Under the pieces are notes generated by a model. That model was not told the DNA's origin and searched no databases. It saw only the letters and a list, made by a program, of their open reading frames with translations. 64,000 nucleotides of DNA from Sphingomicrobium sp. (GTDB lineage Bacteria > Pseudomonadota > Alphaproteobacteria > Sphingomonadales > Sphingomonadaceae): contig JAUJOV010000002.1 of NCBI GenBank assembly GCA_030447545.1, forward strand, positions 62,001-126,000, in the 5' to 3' direction. A program made the translations under genes and the position numbers. Shown one piece after another: positions 17,924 to 28,047 of the stretch (its first letter is position 1; each line of letters starts with the position of its first letter).

Positions 17924-18355
17924 TCACTCGCCCTTCACATTTGCCGTCGCCGCCTTGGCCGATGCGCGCGCGGCATCTCCCGCGCTTTCGAAGATCGAGC
18001 GGATCGTGTCGGCGCCGCGATCAGCCGTCAGTCCGAGCTCCTCGAGCCGCTCGCGCCCTGCCTGCCTGGCCGCCTGGGCAGCCGAACGCGCAGTGTCGCT
18101 GACCCGGTCGGTGACCGGGCGAAGAAGCCGCGATTCGGCGTCCGTGCGCGGCAGCAGCGCAGCGATCAGCGCCCCGGCCGCAATCCCGCCGGCAAGCGCG
18201 ATCAGCGGCGCATCGTCGATCGCCTCGACCCCGCGCCGGCGGGCGTCCGAAACGCCGCTTCGAGCGTCGTCATAGGCTGAGGCCGCCCGCTGCCGGATCT
18301 TGGCCGAGCCGCGGCCGGTCTGCCCCGTCGATCGATTGTTTCTGCTGTCGGTCAT
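17924..18355 (-). CDS. Membrane-anchored helical protein, sphingomonad type
   Basis: 143 residues. A basic N-terminus (about 1-45) precedes one hydrophobic Gly/Ala helix (LIALAGGIAAGALIAALL), then a long amphipathic helix rich in Ala, Arg and Glu (TARSAAQAARQAGRERLEEL). This resembles DUF883/ElaB-like envelope proteins in layout, though the order of parts differs. It overlaps the upstream gene by 4 bases and belongs to the same operon. Role unknown. Confidence 0.7.
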   Translation of the reverse strand: MTDSRNNRSTGQTGRGSAKIRQRAASAYDDARSGVSDARRRGVEAIDDAPLIALAGGIAAGALIAALLPRTDAESRLLRPVTDRVSDTARSAAQAARQAGRERLEELGLTADRGADTIRSIFESAGDAARASAKAATANVKGE

Positions 18356-18702
18356 TCTTCTGTCTCCGTCTGTTCTGGTGGCTTTTTCCGGCGCGTATTT
18401 GCGCGATCCTTGCTCGACATGCCGTCGATCATCTTGTCCGCGAGGTCCTTGAGCGGCTCGCGCGCAAGGTACAGGCCGATTGCGGCAACCACGCTCGTCG
18501 CGGACAGCGGGCGGCTGCGCACTACGTCGACCGCATTTTCGGCAAGGTCCGCGCCTTTGTCCTTGGCGCCTTCCCAGGCGCCCCGAGCGAGCGTTCGCGG
18601 GCTCAGCCGCTCCTGCAGACGGTGCGCGCTCTGCATCACCCGAGCGCGAGCCCGCTCGGCCTCGATCCTCGCCGCGGTCACTTGCGGAGAGTCGTTGCTC
18701 AT
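18352..18702 (-). CDS. DUF3618-like membrane-anchored protein
   Basis: 116 residues. The N-terminus (VTAARIEAERARARVMQSAH RLQERL) resembles DUF3618 proteins, which begin with an R/E-rich helix and carry one membrane helix. Here the hydrophobic part is LSATSVVAAIGLYLA at about residues 68-82. The tail is basic, then acidic. It overlaps both neighbours by 4 bases (ATGA-type junctions), showing translational coupling across the set. Function unknown. Confidence 0.7.
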   Translation of the reverse strand: MSNDSPQVTAARIEAERARARVMQSAHRLQERLSPRTLARGAWEGAKDKGADLAENAVDVVRSRPLSATSVVAAIGLYLAREPLKDLADKMIDGMSSKDRANTRRKKPPEQTETEE

Positions 18703-19058
18703 AGATTTTCCTGGAGCTTCTTGACCCCGAGCCAGGCGAGACCGCCCGACAGGCCAGCGAAGATCAGGAACGCCGCTAGGCCGGCGCCGAGCGGCCCGAT
18801 GAACCGCACAAGCGCGAGCGCGACCCCGACCGCGAGCACGTTGATCGCCCCTTGCAGGACGAGGAACGCGGCGACGAACAGGATCGCCGGCACCTTGACG
18901 GCATCCGCCTTGGCGCTCGCGATCGCCTTGGCCAGCCCGAGCTCCGCTCGAGCGTAGGCCTTGCCGTCCTCGATCAGCTCGTGGACCAGCTCGCCGACAG
19001 GGCGCTCTTCATCCCCGGGCAGGGGCGCGGCGGAAGGATCGTCGGTCGGCTTCAACAC
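18699..19058 (-). CDS. Phage-holin-superfamily (DUF1469-type) membrane protein
   Basis: 119 residues: a soluble acidic N-terminus, the conserved ELVHELIEDGKAYARAELGL helix, then two membrane helices (ILFVAAFLVLQGAINVLAVG and GAGLAAFLIFAGLSGGLAWL). This matches the Phage_holin_3_6/DUF1469 layout. Despite the name such genes are widespread in chromosomes and usually sit in stress or envelope operons, as here. There is no phage context. Role unproven. Confidence 0.8.
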   Translation of the reverse strand: MLKPTDDPSAAPLPGDEERPVGELVHELIEDGKAYARAELGLAKAIASAKADAVKVPAILFVAAFLVLQGAINVLAVGVALALVRFIGPLGAGLAAFLIFAGLSGGLAWLGVKKLQENL

Positions 19059-19077
19059 TCAATGGCTCCGCTGGCGC

Positions 19078-19680
19078 TCAGGCCCGGCGTTTGGAGTCGC
19101 CGTCGTCGTCGCGCTCGCTGCTGAGGCCGCTCTTGATCAGCCGCGCCACCGCGAAGCCGACGATCGCAGCGCCGGCGAGCGCGACCCCGGGGCTCTTGCG
19201 AACGAAGTTGCGCGTGTCGTCGATCAGCTCGTCGGCGTCCTTCGAGGCGATGCTGTTGGCGGTGCTTTCGATCGCGTCGGCAGCGCGGCGCGCATAATCG
19301 CCGAACTCGGGGCCGAGCCGCTCCTCGAGCCCCTCGGCAGTGTCGCCGACCAGCTTGCCGACATTGGCCAGCGCTTCGGCCGAGCGCTCGAGCCCCTGGC
19401 CGACGAGCCCGCGGGCCTTGTCCGCCGCCTGGTCGCTGAGCTTCCCGCCGCCGGCGCGGAGCTGCCCGGCAATTCCGCTTTGGGAAGCGCCACTGCCGGG
19501 CGTGCCTTCGGTCGTGACGATCGTCGTCTCGGTCACGACAAGCACGTCCTCGCCGCCGCCTTCGCTTCCTGCACCCGCGCCGCTCGCTGCGCCGCCCGCC
19601 GCGGGGCCCGAAGTCGGGTTTGAAGCGCCGGTGATGATGCTGTCCGTGCCCTCGGGCAGGCCGCTCCTGTTGTCGCCCAT
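19078..19680 (-). CDS. DUF883/ElaB-like protein with a Gly/Ser-rich N-terminus
   Basis: 200 residues. The first 75 are low-complexity Gly/Ala/Ser/Thr (GGAASGAGAGSEGGGED; TETTIVTTEGTPGSGA). The middle is a long charged helix (KLSDQAADKARGLVGQGLER), and a C-terminal hydrophobic helix (GVALAGAAIVGFAVARLI) precedes a charged end. The helix plus C-terminal anchor is the ElaB/YgaM (DUF883) plan, proteins known elsewhere to be membrane- or ribosome-associated in stationary phase. It is the promoter-proximal gene of the five-gene set, divergent from eno. Confidence 0.7.
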   Translation of the reverse strand: MGDNRSGLPEGTDSIITGASNPTSGPAAGGAASGAGAGSEGGGEDVLVVTETTIVTTEGTPGSGASQSGIAGQLRAGGGKLSDQAADKARGLVGQGLERSAEALANVGKLVGDTAEGLEERLGPEFGDYARRAADAIESTANSIASKDADELIDDTRNFVRKSPGVALAGAAIVGFAVARLIKSGLSSERDDDGDSKRRA

Positions 19681-19736
19681 TTGAAGTCCTCCTTTTCGGA
19701 TTCAAACCCTGCAGCCCGAGGCTCGTTCCGGTGTGA

Positions 19737-21107
<1,371 letters not shown>

Positions 21108-21110
21108 TTC

Positions 21111-21231
21111 CCCCTCCGTCACGCTGCGCGTGACACCTCCCCCTGAGGGAAGGATTTGGTAGGGCGTGCAGGCTCGGTCACTAATCCTCCCCCTCGGGGG
21201 AGGTGGCAGCCCGAAGGGCTGACGGAGGGGC
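21111..21231. repeat. Two inverted copies of a GC-rich intergenic repeat
   Basis: Copy 1 (21111-21157) runs CCCCTCCGTCACGCTGCGCG, then an ACCTCCCCCTGAGGG hairpin and GGATT. Copy 2 (21182-21231) is the same element reversed, with GCCCGAAGGGC replacing the first hairpin, and ends GACGGAGGGG. The two face each other across 24 bases. Repeats of this design are common between genes in sphingomonads. The end of copy 2 supplies the ribosome-binding site for the DUF559 gene. Confidence 0.75.
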
Positions 21232-21232
21232 A

Positions 21233-21606
21233 GTGGAGCTGACCGGGCCGAAAGAGACGATCGCGCGCGCCCGGCAGTTGCGGGCCACAATGTCGCTGCC
21301 GGAGCGCATTCTCTGGCGAGGCTGCGCAAGAAGCAGATCGGCCTGCGCTTCCGCAAGCAGCATCCGGCCGGCCGCTATGTGCTCGACTTTTGATGCCACG
21401 AGGCACGGCTTTGCGTGGAAGTGGACGGCGGATCGCACGACTTCACGGCTGCTCGTGATGAGCGGCGCGACAGGTGGCTGGCGCGGCAGGGGGTACGTAC
21501 CTTGCGCATCCCAGCGGACGACGTGCTTGGCAGCCTTGAGAGGGCGATCCAGCATATTCTGGCTAGCGCGAATGCCCCCTCCGTCACGCTGCGCGTGCCT
21601 CCCTGA
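21233..21606 (+). CDS. DUF559 (endonuclease-like) protein, disrupted
   Basis: About 124 codons. GTG at 21233 follows GGAGGGGCA. Blocks typical of DUF559, a Vsr/restriction-endonuclease-like fold, are RARQLRATMSLPERILWR, KKQIGLRFRKQHPAGRYVLD, HEARLCVEVDGGSHDF, RDERRDRWLARQGVRTLRIP and DDVLGSLERAI. An indel near 21315 and a TGA codon at about 21391, where relatives have FYCHEAR, break the frame. The final residues are encoded by the flanking repeat. Catalytic-type residues (E-V-D) are retained. Biological function of the family is not established. Confidence 0.75.
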
Positions 21607-21617
21607 GGGGGAGGATT
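21575..21617. repeat. Third copy of the GC-rich intergenic repeat
   Basis: CCCCCTCCGTCACGCTGCGC is followed by CTCCCTGAGGGGGAGGATT. It is a direct copy of the element at 21111 and encodes the last residues and the stop of the DUF559 gene. It probably also acts as a transcription terminator. Confidence 0.75.
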
Positions 21618-21696
21618 GATAAGCAATCCACAGCTTTATCCACCAACTTGTTCTTTTTGCTTGCGTTGCCGCCTCCTTCGTGATTCCTTGAGAGCC

Positions 21697-22008
21697 GTGG
21701 GTGGGACCAGGCGCAGTTTCGGGCTTATTCGTCGGTCGTTCTGGCCGGCGCTGGCGTTGCTCGTCGTCGGCAACTTCGCCGGCTATGCGGTTGCCGGGCC
21801 GAATGGATTGCTCGCTTGGGGCGGCTATCATCGCAGCCTCCAGGAACGCAAAGCCGAGCTTGCCACGCTCGAAGCGGAGAAGCAGCAGCTGAGGCACCGC
21901 TCGGCGCTTCTCGACCCGCGCAAGGCCGACCCCGACATGGCGGAAGAGCTGGTCCGCCGCGACCTCGGGCTCGTTCGGCCGGACGAGGTGATCGTCCCGC
22001 TCGACTGA
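21697..22008 (+). CDS. ftsB: Septum formation initiator FtsB/DivIC-like
   Basis: 103 residues from a GTG at 21697; the frame is open further upstream to 21616, so the start is uncertain. One membrane helix (FWPALALLVVGNFAGYAVAG) is followed by a coiled coil (RSLQERKAELATLEAEKQQL) and a conserved end (PDMAEELVRRDLGLVRPDEV). This is the FtsB plan: a bitopic division protein that acts with FtsL and FtsQ at the septum. Position just before pdhA is common in this order. Confidence 0.85.
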   Translation: MGGTRRSFGLIRRSFWPALALLVVGNFAGYAVAGPNGLLAWGGYHRSLQERKAELATLEAEKQQLRHRSALLDPRKADPDMAEELVRRDLGLVRPDEVIVPLD

Positions 22009-22106
22009 CGCGTGCCCGCCCGGATTTTCTCGCCCGCCGGGAACCTTGCCACCCAAGGCGCGTCGCTCCATAGAGCCGGCGCTTTTCACATGTGAAGAGA
22101 GAGACC

Positions 22107-23158
22107 GTGGCGAGAACCGCCAAACAGGCTCCTGCTTCGTCAGAGCCGCCGATCCCCAACCGGGAACGCCCGCCCGAGCCGAAACGCTACGAGCCCTCGC
22201 GCGACGAGTTGCTTCGCTTCTACCGTGAAATGCTTCTGATCCGCCGCTTCGAGGAGCGCGCCGGCCAGCTCTACGGCCTCGGGCTGATCGGGGGCTTCTG
22301 CCACCTCTACATCGGCCAGGAGGCGGTCGCGGTCGGCCTGCAGTCGGCGATGACCGTCGCCAAGGACAGCGTGATCACCGGCTATCGCGATCATGGGCAC
22401 ATGCTCGCCTATGGCATCGACCCCAAGGTGATCATGGCCGAGCTGACCGGCCGAGCCGCCGGGATCTCCAAGGGCAAGGGCGGCTCGATGCACATGTTCA
22501 GCGTCGAGCACGGCTTCTACGGCGGACACGGCATCGTCGGGGCTCAGGTGCCGCTCGGCACCGGCCTTGCGTTCAAGCACAAATATTCGGGCGATGGCGG
22601 CGTGTGCCTGAGCTATTTCGGCGACGGAGCGGCGAACCAGGGCCAGGTGTACGAGGCGTTCAACATGGCTCGGCTGTGGAACCTGCCGGTCATCTACGCG
22701 ATCGAGAACAACAAATATGCGATGGGCACGAGCGTCGAGCGCTCGCACTCCGAGCCTTTGCTCTACCGCCGCGGCGAAAGCTTCCGGATTCCGGGTATCC
22801 AAGTGGACGGGATGGACGTGCTTGCCGTGCGCGGAGCGGCCGAAGTCGCGCTCGACTGGACTCGCAGCGGCAAGGGCCCGATCATCATCGAGTTCCTGAC
22901 CTATCGCTATCGCGGCCATTCGATGTCGGACCCCGCGCGCTATCGCTCGCGCGAGGAAGTGCAGGGCTATCGCGAGGGGCGCGACCCGATCGAACATGCC
23001 GCCAGGGACCTCGAGGCACTGGGGGTCGGCGCCGACGAGCTCAAGGCGATCGACAAGGAAATCAAGGACATCGTCGTTCAGGCTGCGAAGTTTGCTGAAG
23101 ACGCTCCGGAGCCGCCGAGTCCGAGCTCGGCACCGACGTGCTGGTCGGGAGCTACTGA
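22107..23158 (+). CDS. pdhA: Pyruvate dehydrogenase E1 component, alpha subunit (one frameshift near the end)
   Basis: Thiamine-diphosphate-dependent decarboxylation of pyruvate, as an alpha2-beta2 E1 with PdhB. Signatures are [42 protein letters not shown], the ThDP/Mg motif [17 protein letters not shown] ending in [10 protein letters not shown], and the [15 protein letters not shown] phosphorylation-loop region. GTG at 22107 is preferred, with an alternative in-frame GTG at 22092. An indel near 23120 hides the real C-terminus [11 protein letters not shown], whose TGA overlaps the pdhB ATG (ATGA-like junction at 23156-23160). Confidence 0.95.
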
Positions 23159-24585
23159 TGGCGACCGAATTGAAGATGCCGGCGCTGTCGCCGACCATGG
23201 AGGAAGGCACGCTGGCCAAGTGGCTGGTCAAGGAAGGCGACGAGGTGAAGTCGGGCGACGTGCTCGCCGAGATCGAGACCGACAAGGCGACGATGGAGTT
23301 CGAGGCGGTCGACGAGGGCAAGATCGCCAAGATCCTGGTCGCGGAAGGCACTGACGGAGTGAAGGTCGGCCAGCCGATCGCGCTTCTCGCCGCCGACGGC
23401 GAGCAGGTGAGCGACGGCGGCGCCACCGCTTCCGCCGAAGCTTCGCCGCAAGCCGAAGAACCGACGCCGACCCCTTCGGACCAGAAGACCGAATTAACCG
23501 CCATCGAGACCGCGGATGCGCAGCGTGAGCCGGAGACCGGCACCGCCCAGCTCGCCGGTGCGGCAACGCAGGCTTCGGACCCGGACGTGCCGGAAGGCAC
23601 CGCGCTGATCAGCACGACGGTCCGCGAGGCGCTGCGCGACGCCATGGCCGAGGAGATGCGCCGCGACGAACGCGTGTTCGTGATCGGCGAGGAGGTCGCC
23701 GAGTACCAGGGCGCCTACAAGGTCACTCAGGGCCTGCTCGACGCGTTCGGCCCAGCGCGCGTGGTTGACACTCCGATCACCGAATATGGCTTTGCCGGGC
23801 TCGGCACCGGAGCCGCGATGGGCGGCCTTAGGCCGATCGTCGAGTTCATGACCTTCAATTTCGCGATGCAGGCGATCGACCACATCATCAATTCGGCCGC
23901 CAAGACCAACTATATGTCGGGCGGACAGATGCGCTGCCCGATCGTGTTCCGCGGGCCTAACGGCGCGGCCTCGCGCGTAGGCGCTCAGCACAGCCAGAAT
24001 TACGCGCCGTGGTACGCGAGCGTTCCGGGCCTGGTGGTGATCGCGCCGTACAGCGCGGCCGACGCCAAGGGGCTGCTGAAGGCGGCGATCCGAAGCGAGG
24101 ATCCGGTCGTGTTCCTGGAGAACGAACTGCTCTACGGACAGAGCTTCGAAGTCCCGCAGATCGACGATTACCTGCTTCCCATCGGCAAGGCGCGGGTGGT
24201 GTGGCCGGGCAGGGACGTGACTCTGGTCAGCTATTCGATCGGCGTCGGAGTGGCGCTCGAGGCGGCGCAGCAGCTTGCCGGCGAGGGTATCGAGGCGGAG
24301 GTGATCGACCTGCGCACGCTTCGCCCGCTCGACACGGCGACGGTGCTCGAAAGCCTGAAGCGCACCAACCGGATGGTGGTGGTGGAGGAGGGCTGGCCGA
24401 CCTGCTCGATCAGCTCGGAAATCATCGCCGTCGCCATGACCGAAGGCTTCGACGACCTCGACGCGCCGGTGCTTCGAGTGACCGACGCGGACGTGCCTCT
24501 GCCCTATGCTGCGAACCTCGAGAAGCTCGCGCTGATCAAGGCCGGCGATGTCGTCTCCGCCGCACGAGCCGTCTGCTATCGGTAG
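23158..24585 (+). CDS. pdhB: Pyruvate dehydrogenase E1 beta subunit with N-terminal lipoyl domain
   Basis: 475 residues, uninterrupted. An N-terminal lipoyl domain (about 1-80) carries the lipoylated Lys in [12 protein letters not shown]. An Ala/Pro/Glu-rich linker (about 85-145) follows, then the transketolase-like beta domain ([51 protein letters not shown]) and the C-terminal domain ([20 protein letters not shown]). The fused lipoyl domain is a known feature of alphaproteobacterial E1 beta. It is translationally coupled to pdhA. E2 and E3 are not in the window. Confidence 0.97.
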   Translation: MATELKMPALSPTMEEGTLAKWLVKEGDEVKSGDVLAEIETDKATMEFEAVDEGKIAKILVAEGTDGVKVGQPIALLAADGEQVSDGGATASAEASPQAEEPTPTPSDQKTELTAIETADAQREPETGTAQLAGAATQASDPDVPEGTALISTTVREALRDAMAEEMRRDERVFVIGEEVAEYQGAYKVTQGLLDAFGPARVVDTPITEYGFAGLGTGAAMGGLRPIVEFMTFNFAMQAIDHIINSAAKTNYMSGGQMRCPIVFRGPNGAASRVGAQHSQNYAPWYASVPGLVVIAPYSAADAKGLLKAAIRSEDPVVFLENELLYGQSFEVPQIDDYLLPIGKARVVWPGRDVTLVSYSIGVGVALEAAQQLAGEGIEAEVIDLRTLRPLDTATVLESLKRTNRMVVVEEGWPTCSISSEIIAVAMTEGFDDLDAPVLRVTDADVPLPYAANLEKLALIKAGDVVSAARAVCYR

Positions 24586-25243
24586 CGACGAGCTGGCGGC
24601 AGCGATCGGCGCCGACCGGGCGCTGATGCTTCAGCAGGTTCGTGCCGACATCAGGCCCGCGTTCGAGGCGCTGTGGGCGATCGACGCGGCAATGGCCGAC
24701 GTGGTCGCGCGAGCGACCCAGCCGGCATTGGGCGCGATCAAGCTCGCCTGGTGGCGCGAGCAGCTCGAGGCGCTCGACAGCGGCGCTCCGCCGGCCGAGC
24801 CGAGGCTCGACGCCGCGGCCAGGCACTTGCTTCCCCGCGGGATCAGCGGCGCCGACCTTGCGGGGCTGGAGCCAGGCTGGGCGGCCTTGCTCGACGAGCA
24901 AGTCGCTGCCGACCGGATCGCCAAGCGCGGGGCCCTGCTGTTCCGCCTAGCTGCGCGGCTGCTCGGCGGCGAGGACGAAAGGATCGGCGATGCAGGTGCG
25001 CTCTACGCGCTGGTCTCGGTCGGTCGCCGGGGAGTGCCCGAGCTCATGACTGTCGCGGCGGAGCCGGCGCGGCGCCTCGCGCGGCACCGCTTTGCGCGCC
25101 CGCTTCGCGTGCTCAGCGCGCTTGCCCGGCTTGCGGCGCGGGACCTTGCGAGCGGGGCGCCGTTCGAGCCCGAGGGCACTCCGCCGCGCCTCGCGGCGAT
25201 GCTCCGGCACCGCTTTAGCGGAGTGGTTACGCGAGGAGATTGA
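24548..25243 (+). CDS. Squalene/phytoene synthase-family protein
   Basis: 231 residues, starting inside the last 38 bases of pdhB in another frame. It has the all-alpha isoprenoid-synthase pattern of the short squalene/phytoene synthase-like proteins: [36 protein letters not shown] and [12 protein letters not shown]. The canonical DxxxD metal-binding motifs of true phytoene synthase are not obvious, so it may be a divergent, possibly non-catalytic member, like the assembly-factor homologue NDUFAF6 of mitochondria. Coupling to pdhB suggests co-expression. Confidence 0.7.
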   Translation: MSSPPHEPSAIGSDELAAAIGADRALMLQQVRADIRPAFEALWAIDAAMADVVARATQPALGAIKLAWWREQLEALDSGAPPAEPRLDAAARHLLPRGISGADLAGLEPGWAALLDEQVAADRIAKRGALLFRLAARLLGGEDERIGDAGALYALVSVGRRGVPELMTVAAEPARRLARHRFARPLRVLSALARLAARDLASGAPFEPEGTPPRLAAMLRHRFSGVVTRGD

Positions 25244-25304
25244 CAGCCTCCATCGGGCAGGCGACTTTCCTCGAGCCGAATCTCCTGTTTGAAGGGGGTG
25301 CCTC

Positions 25305-25745
25305 GTGGCGCGTTTCCTCGCCGGGGCTGCGGCCTGTTTCCTGCTCCTGACCGGAGCGTTCCTTCTGTGGCAAAGCCGCGCCGAAGCGCCCGCGCAGCTT
25401 GCGCCTCCACCGCCCGCGCGCAAGACCAGCGAGCCCGTCCTCGTCGCCGCAGCGCTGCCCAAGGCGCCCGAGGCGACCCCGAAGACGCGCGAGCAGCTGC
25501 GTTTCTCCCGCGCCGATCGCGACGAGAACGGCCGAATCGAGCGCGCCGAGCTGCTCCACCCGAGGCGCTCGTCGTGGGACAAGCTCGACGTCAACGGCAA
25601 CGGCAGCCTGTCGTTCGAGGAATGGGCGGTGACGACGATCACCAAGTTCAACGGCGCCGATCGGGACCGCTCGGGCTGGCTCACCCCGACCGAATACGCA
25701 ACCACTGCCGCTCCGCCGCCCAAGAAGAAGAGCTGCAGCTGCTGA
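25305..25745 (+). CDS. EF-hand calcium-binding protein, secreted or membrane-anchored
   Basis: 146 residues from a GTG at 25305. An N-terminal hydrophobic segment ([19 protein letters not shown]) serves as a signal or anchor, followed by a Pro/Ala-rich linker. Three EF-hand-like loops follow: [24 protein letters not shown] and [12 protein letters not shown], each with acidic residues at the calcium positions. The tail is KKKSCSC with two Cys. Calcium binding in the periplasm is predicted; the partner is unknown. It lies between the synthase-like gene and the BLUF gene on the same strand. Confidence 0.8.
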   Translation: MARFLAGAAACFLLLTGAFLLWQSRAEAPAQLAPPPPARKTSEPVLVAAALPKAPEATPKTREQLRFSRADRDENGRIERAELLHPRRSSWDKLDVNGNGSLSFEEWAVTTITKFNGADRDRSGWLTPTEYATTAAPPPKKKSCSC

Positions 25746-25793
25746 GGAACGTCGGGCCTTGTGAACGGCTGCCTGAGCGCTAGAGCGCCGGCC

Positions 25794-26210
25794 ATGAGCC
25801 TCAAATCGCTGACCTACACCAGCCTCGCGCGGCTCGACCTTACGGCCGAGGACCTCGAGGCGATTCACCGCACCGCGCGCGAGCTCAACGCTCTCGACGG
25901 GATCAGCGGAATGCTCCTGTTCAACGGCACGCATTTCCTGCAGATCATCGAGGGCGCCCCTCACGCGATCGACGAGCTGGTCGAGCGGCTTCGCCGCGAC
26001 CCGCGCCATTCCGGTCTCGAGATCCGCGACGAGCGCGAGGTCGAACGGCGCAGCTTCCCCGAATGGTCGATGGAGCTCGTCCATGTGAGCGCCAGCTATT
26101 TCGAGGCCAAGGACACGGTCGCCGACAAGCTCCCGCCGGACCTCCTGCAGCCGGTCCACGAGCGGGTGCTTCGGATGACCGAGACGATTTCCGGCACCGT
26201 CAGCTTCTAG
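25794..26210 (+). CDS. BLUF-domain blue-light sensor, stand-alone
   Basis: 138 residues from [16 protein letters not shown] proteins bind FAD and switch hydrogen bonding under blue light. The key residues are present: Tyr in LTYTS, Asn in [15 protein letters not shown], Gln in FLQIIEG and a Trp in FPEWSMELV. No output domain follows, so the protein must signal by binding a partner, as short BLUF proteins do. It ends convergently against trmFO with a 4-base overlap. An upstream in-frame start at 25761 is less likely. Confidence 0.9.
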   Translation: MSLKSLTYTSLARLDLTAEDLEAIHRTARELNALDGISGMLLFNGTHFLQIIEGAPHAIDELVERLRRDPRHSGLEIRDEREVERRSFPEWSMELVHVSASYFEAKDTVADKLPPDLLQPVHERVLRMTETISGTVSF

Positions 26211-27535
26211 GCGGGCTCCGGCTCGCGCACCGCCTCCAGCCAGCGCGCCAGCGCCTGGCGCGCGCGGTCGGTATAGGCTTTCTTCCGATCCGCCTTTCTC
26301 GTGCGCTCGGCAATGGGTGGCATGAGGCCGAAGTTGACGTTCATCGGCTGGAACGTCTCGGCCGCCGCCCCGCCGGTGATGTGCGACAGGAGCGCTCCGA
26401 TCGCGGTTTCGGCCGGGGGCGGGGCCAGCACCTCGCCCTTGAGCTCCGCCGCCGCGAACCGGGCCGCGATGAGCCCCCACCCTGCGCTTTCGACATAGCC
26501 CTCGCAGCCGGTGATCTGGCCGGCGAAGCGGATGTTGGGCCGCGACTTCAGCCGCAGCTCGCGGTCCAGCAGCCGCGGCGAATTGAGAAGCTGTTGCGGT
26601 GGATCCCGCCAAGCCGCGCGAAGGCCTGCTCGAGCCTGGGGATGGTGCGGAAGATCCGACCTGCTCGCCGTGCTTCAGCTTGGTCTGGAACCCGACCATG
26701 TTCCACAAGGTGCCGAGCCTGTTGTCCTGCCGCAGCTGCACCACCGCATAGGGCCAGCGCCCGGTGCGCGGATCGTCGAGCCCGACCGGCTTCATCGGCC
26801 CGTAGCGGAGGTGTCGGGTCCGCGATCGGCCATCACCTCGACCGGCATGCACCCTTCGAAATAGGGCGTGTCCTTTTCCCACTCGTGGAACGGCATCTTC
26901 TCGCCGTCGACCAGCGCCTGGACAAAGGCCTCGTACTGCGCCTTGTCGAGCGGGCAGTTGATGTAGTCCTTCCCGCCTTTGTCCCAACGCGCGGCCATCC
27001 AGCAGATCGACATGTCGATGCTGTCGCGGTGGACGATCGGGGCGATCGCGTCGAAAAAGGCGAGCGCGTCTTCGCCGGTCTCGGCGGCGATGGCGCTTGC
27101 GCCAGCCTGGAACCGGTGAGTGGGCCGGTGGCGATGATCGTCGGGTGGTCGGGAAGCGCGTCGACGCGCTCACGGACGACGGCGACGTTCGGGTGCGCTT
27201 CGACCGTCCGCGTGACCTGCGCGGCGAAGCCGTCGCGATCGACCGCCAGCGCCGAGCCTGCGGGCACGCGGTGAGCATCGGCGGCGCGCATCACCAGCGA
27301 GCCCAGCGCCCGCATCTCCTGGTGGAGCAGCCCCACCGCATTGTGCTCGGCATCGTCCGGAACGGAAGCTGTTCGAGCACACCATCTCGGCAAGCCGGTC
27401 GGTTTCATGCGCAGGCGTGCTGTCGCCCCCGCCGCGCATTTCGCTGAGGCGCACGCGAAGACCGGCTTCTGCCAGCTGCCAGGTCGCTTCCGATCCAGCC
27501 AGTCCGCCGCCGATAGTGTGGATGTCGAAGGTCAT
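26207..27535 (-). CDS. trmFO: Methylenetetrahydrofolate-tRNA-(uracil-54-C5)-methyltransferase TrmFO (frameshifted)
   Basis: FAD/folate-dependent enzyme that makes ribothymidine-54 in tRNA. ATG 27535 gives [20 protein letters not shown], the FAD-binding Gly-rich motif, then RVRLSEMR and [12 protein letters not shown]. The C-terminal fragment at 26431 reads [29 protein letters not shown] and [16 protein letters not shown]. The total of 442 codons matches the family. At least four indels lie between 26590 and 27370. TrmFO is common in alphaproteobacteria, which often lack TrmA. Confidence 0.9.
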
Positions 27536-27581
27536 TCCTCTCCTCGCAATGACCCAGCGGCGGCGCTCGGTTCCAGTGCGC

Positions 27582-28013
27582 ATGCGCATCTTCACCATCG
27601 GCTATGAAGGCACGACCGTCGGCGAGTTCCTCGCCGCGCTCCAGCAGGCCGGCGTCGAGCGGCTGATCGACGTGCGCGCCGTGCCCAACTCGCGCCGGCC
27701 CGGCTTTCTCCAAGAGCCCGCTTCGGGGCGCGCTTGGCGAAGAGCGCATCGAATATGTCCACCTGCGCGCGCTCGGCACTCCCGCCGAGGGCGGGCGGCG
27801 GCGAGGGCAGGGCGGATCGACGATCTGATCCGCATCTACATGGGCCAGCTCGAGCTTCCCGAAGCCATGGCCCAGGCTGCGCAGATGCTCGAGCTTGCGG
27901 CCGAGAAGCCAAGCGCCCTGCTGTGCTACGAACGCCAGCCTGAGCACTGCCACCGAACGCTGCTGCTCGACGCCGTCGCGCCGGACGCGCAAGTGGTGCA
28001 TGTGTTCGACTGA
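27582..28013 (+). CDS. DUF488 family protein (two compensating frameshifts)
   Basis: 143 codons. It starts [16 protein letters not shown] after the divergent trmFO. The conserved [15 protein letters not shown] is followed by a stretch of about 30 residues that is out of frame (27705-27798). In the next frame that stretch reads [20 protein letters not shown], as the family expects, after which the original frame resumes. The hallmark [11 protein letters not shown], the conserved Cys-x-E-x2-P-x2-C-H-R site, is present. The function of DUF488 is not established. Confidence 0.85.
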   Translation: MRIFTIGYEGTTVGEFLAALQQAGVERLIDVRAVPNSRRPGFLQEPASGRAWRRAHRICPPARARHSRRGRAAARAGRIDDLIRIYMGQLELPEAMAQAAQMLELAAEKPSALLCYERQPEHCHRTLLLDAVAPDAQVVHVFD

Positions 28014-28047
28014 GGAGCCCGAGGATCCTCAGGGCAGGTCGTTCGAA

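Noticed and set aside
18699-19058. Phage remnant suggested by the holin-superfamily protein
   Set aside because: No lysin, capsid, tail or integrase gene is nearby, and such proteins are common in chromosomal operons.
21620-21660. A replication origin suggested by TTATCCACC and AATCCACAG near ftsB
   Set aside because: Only two imperfect DnaA-like 9-mers are present, with no AT-rich unwinding region and no dnaA or other origin markers.
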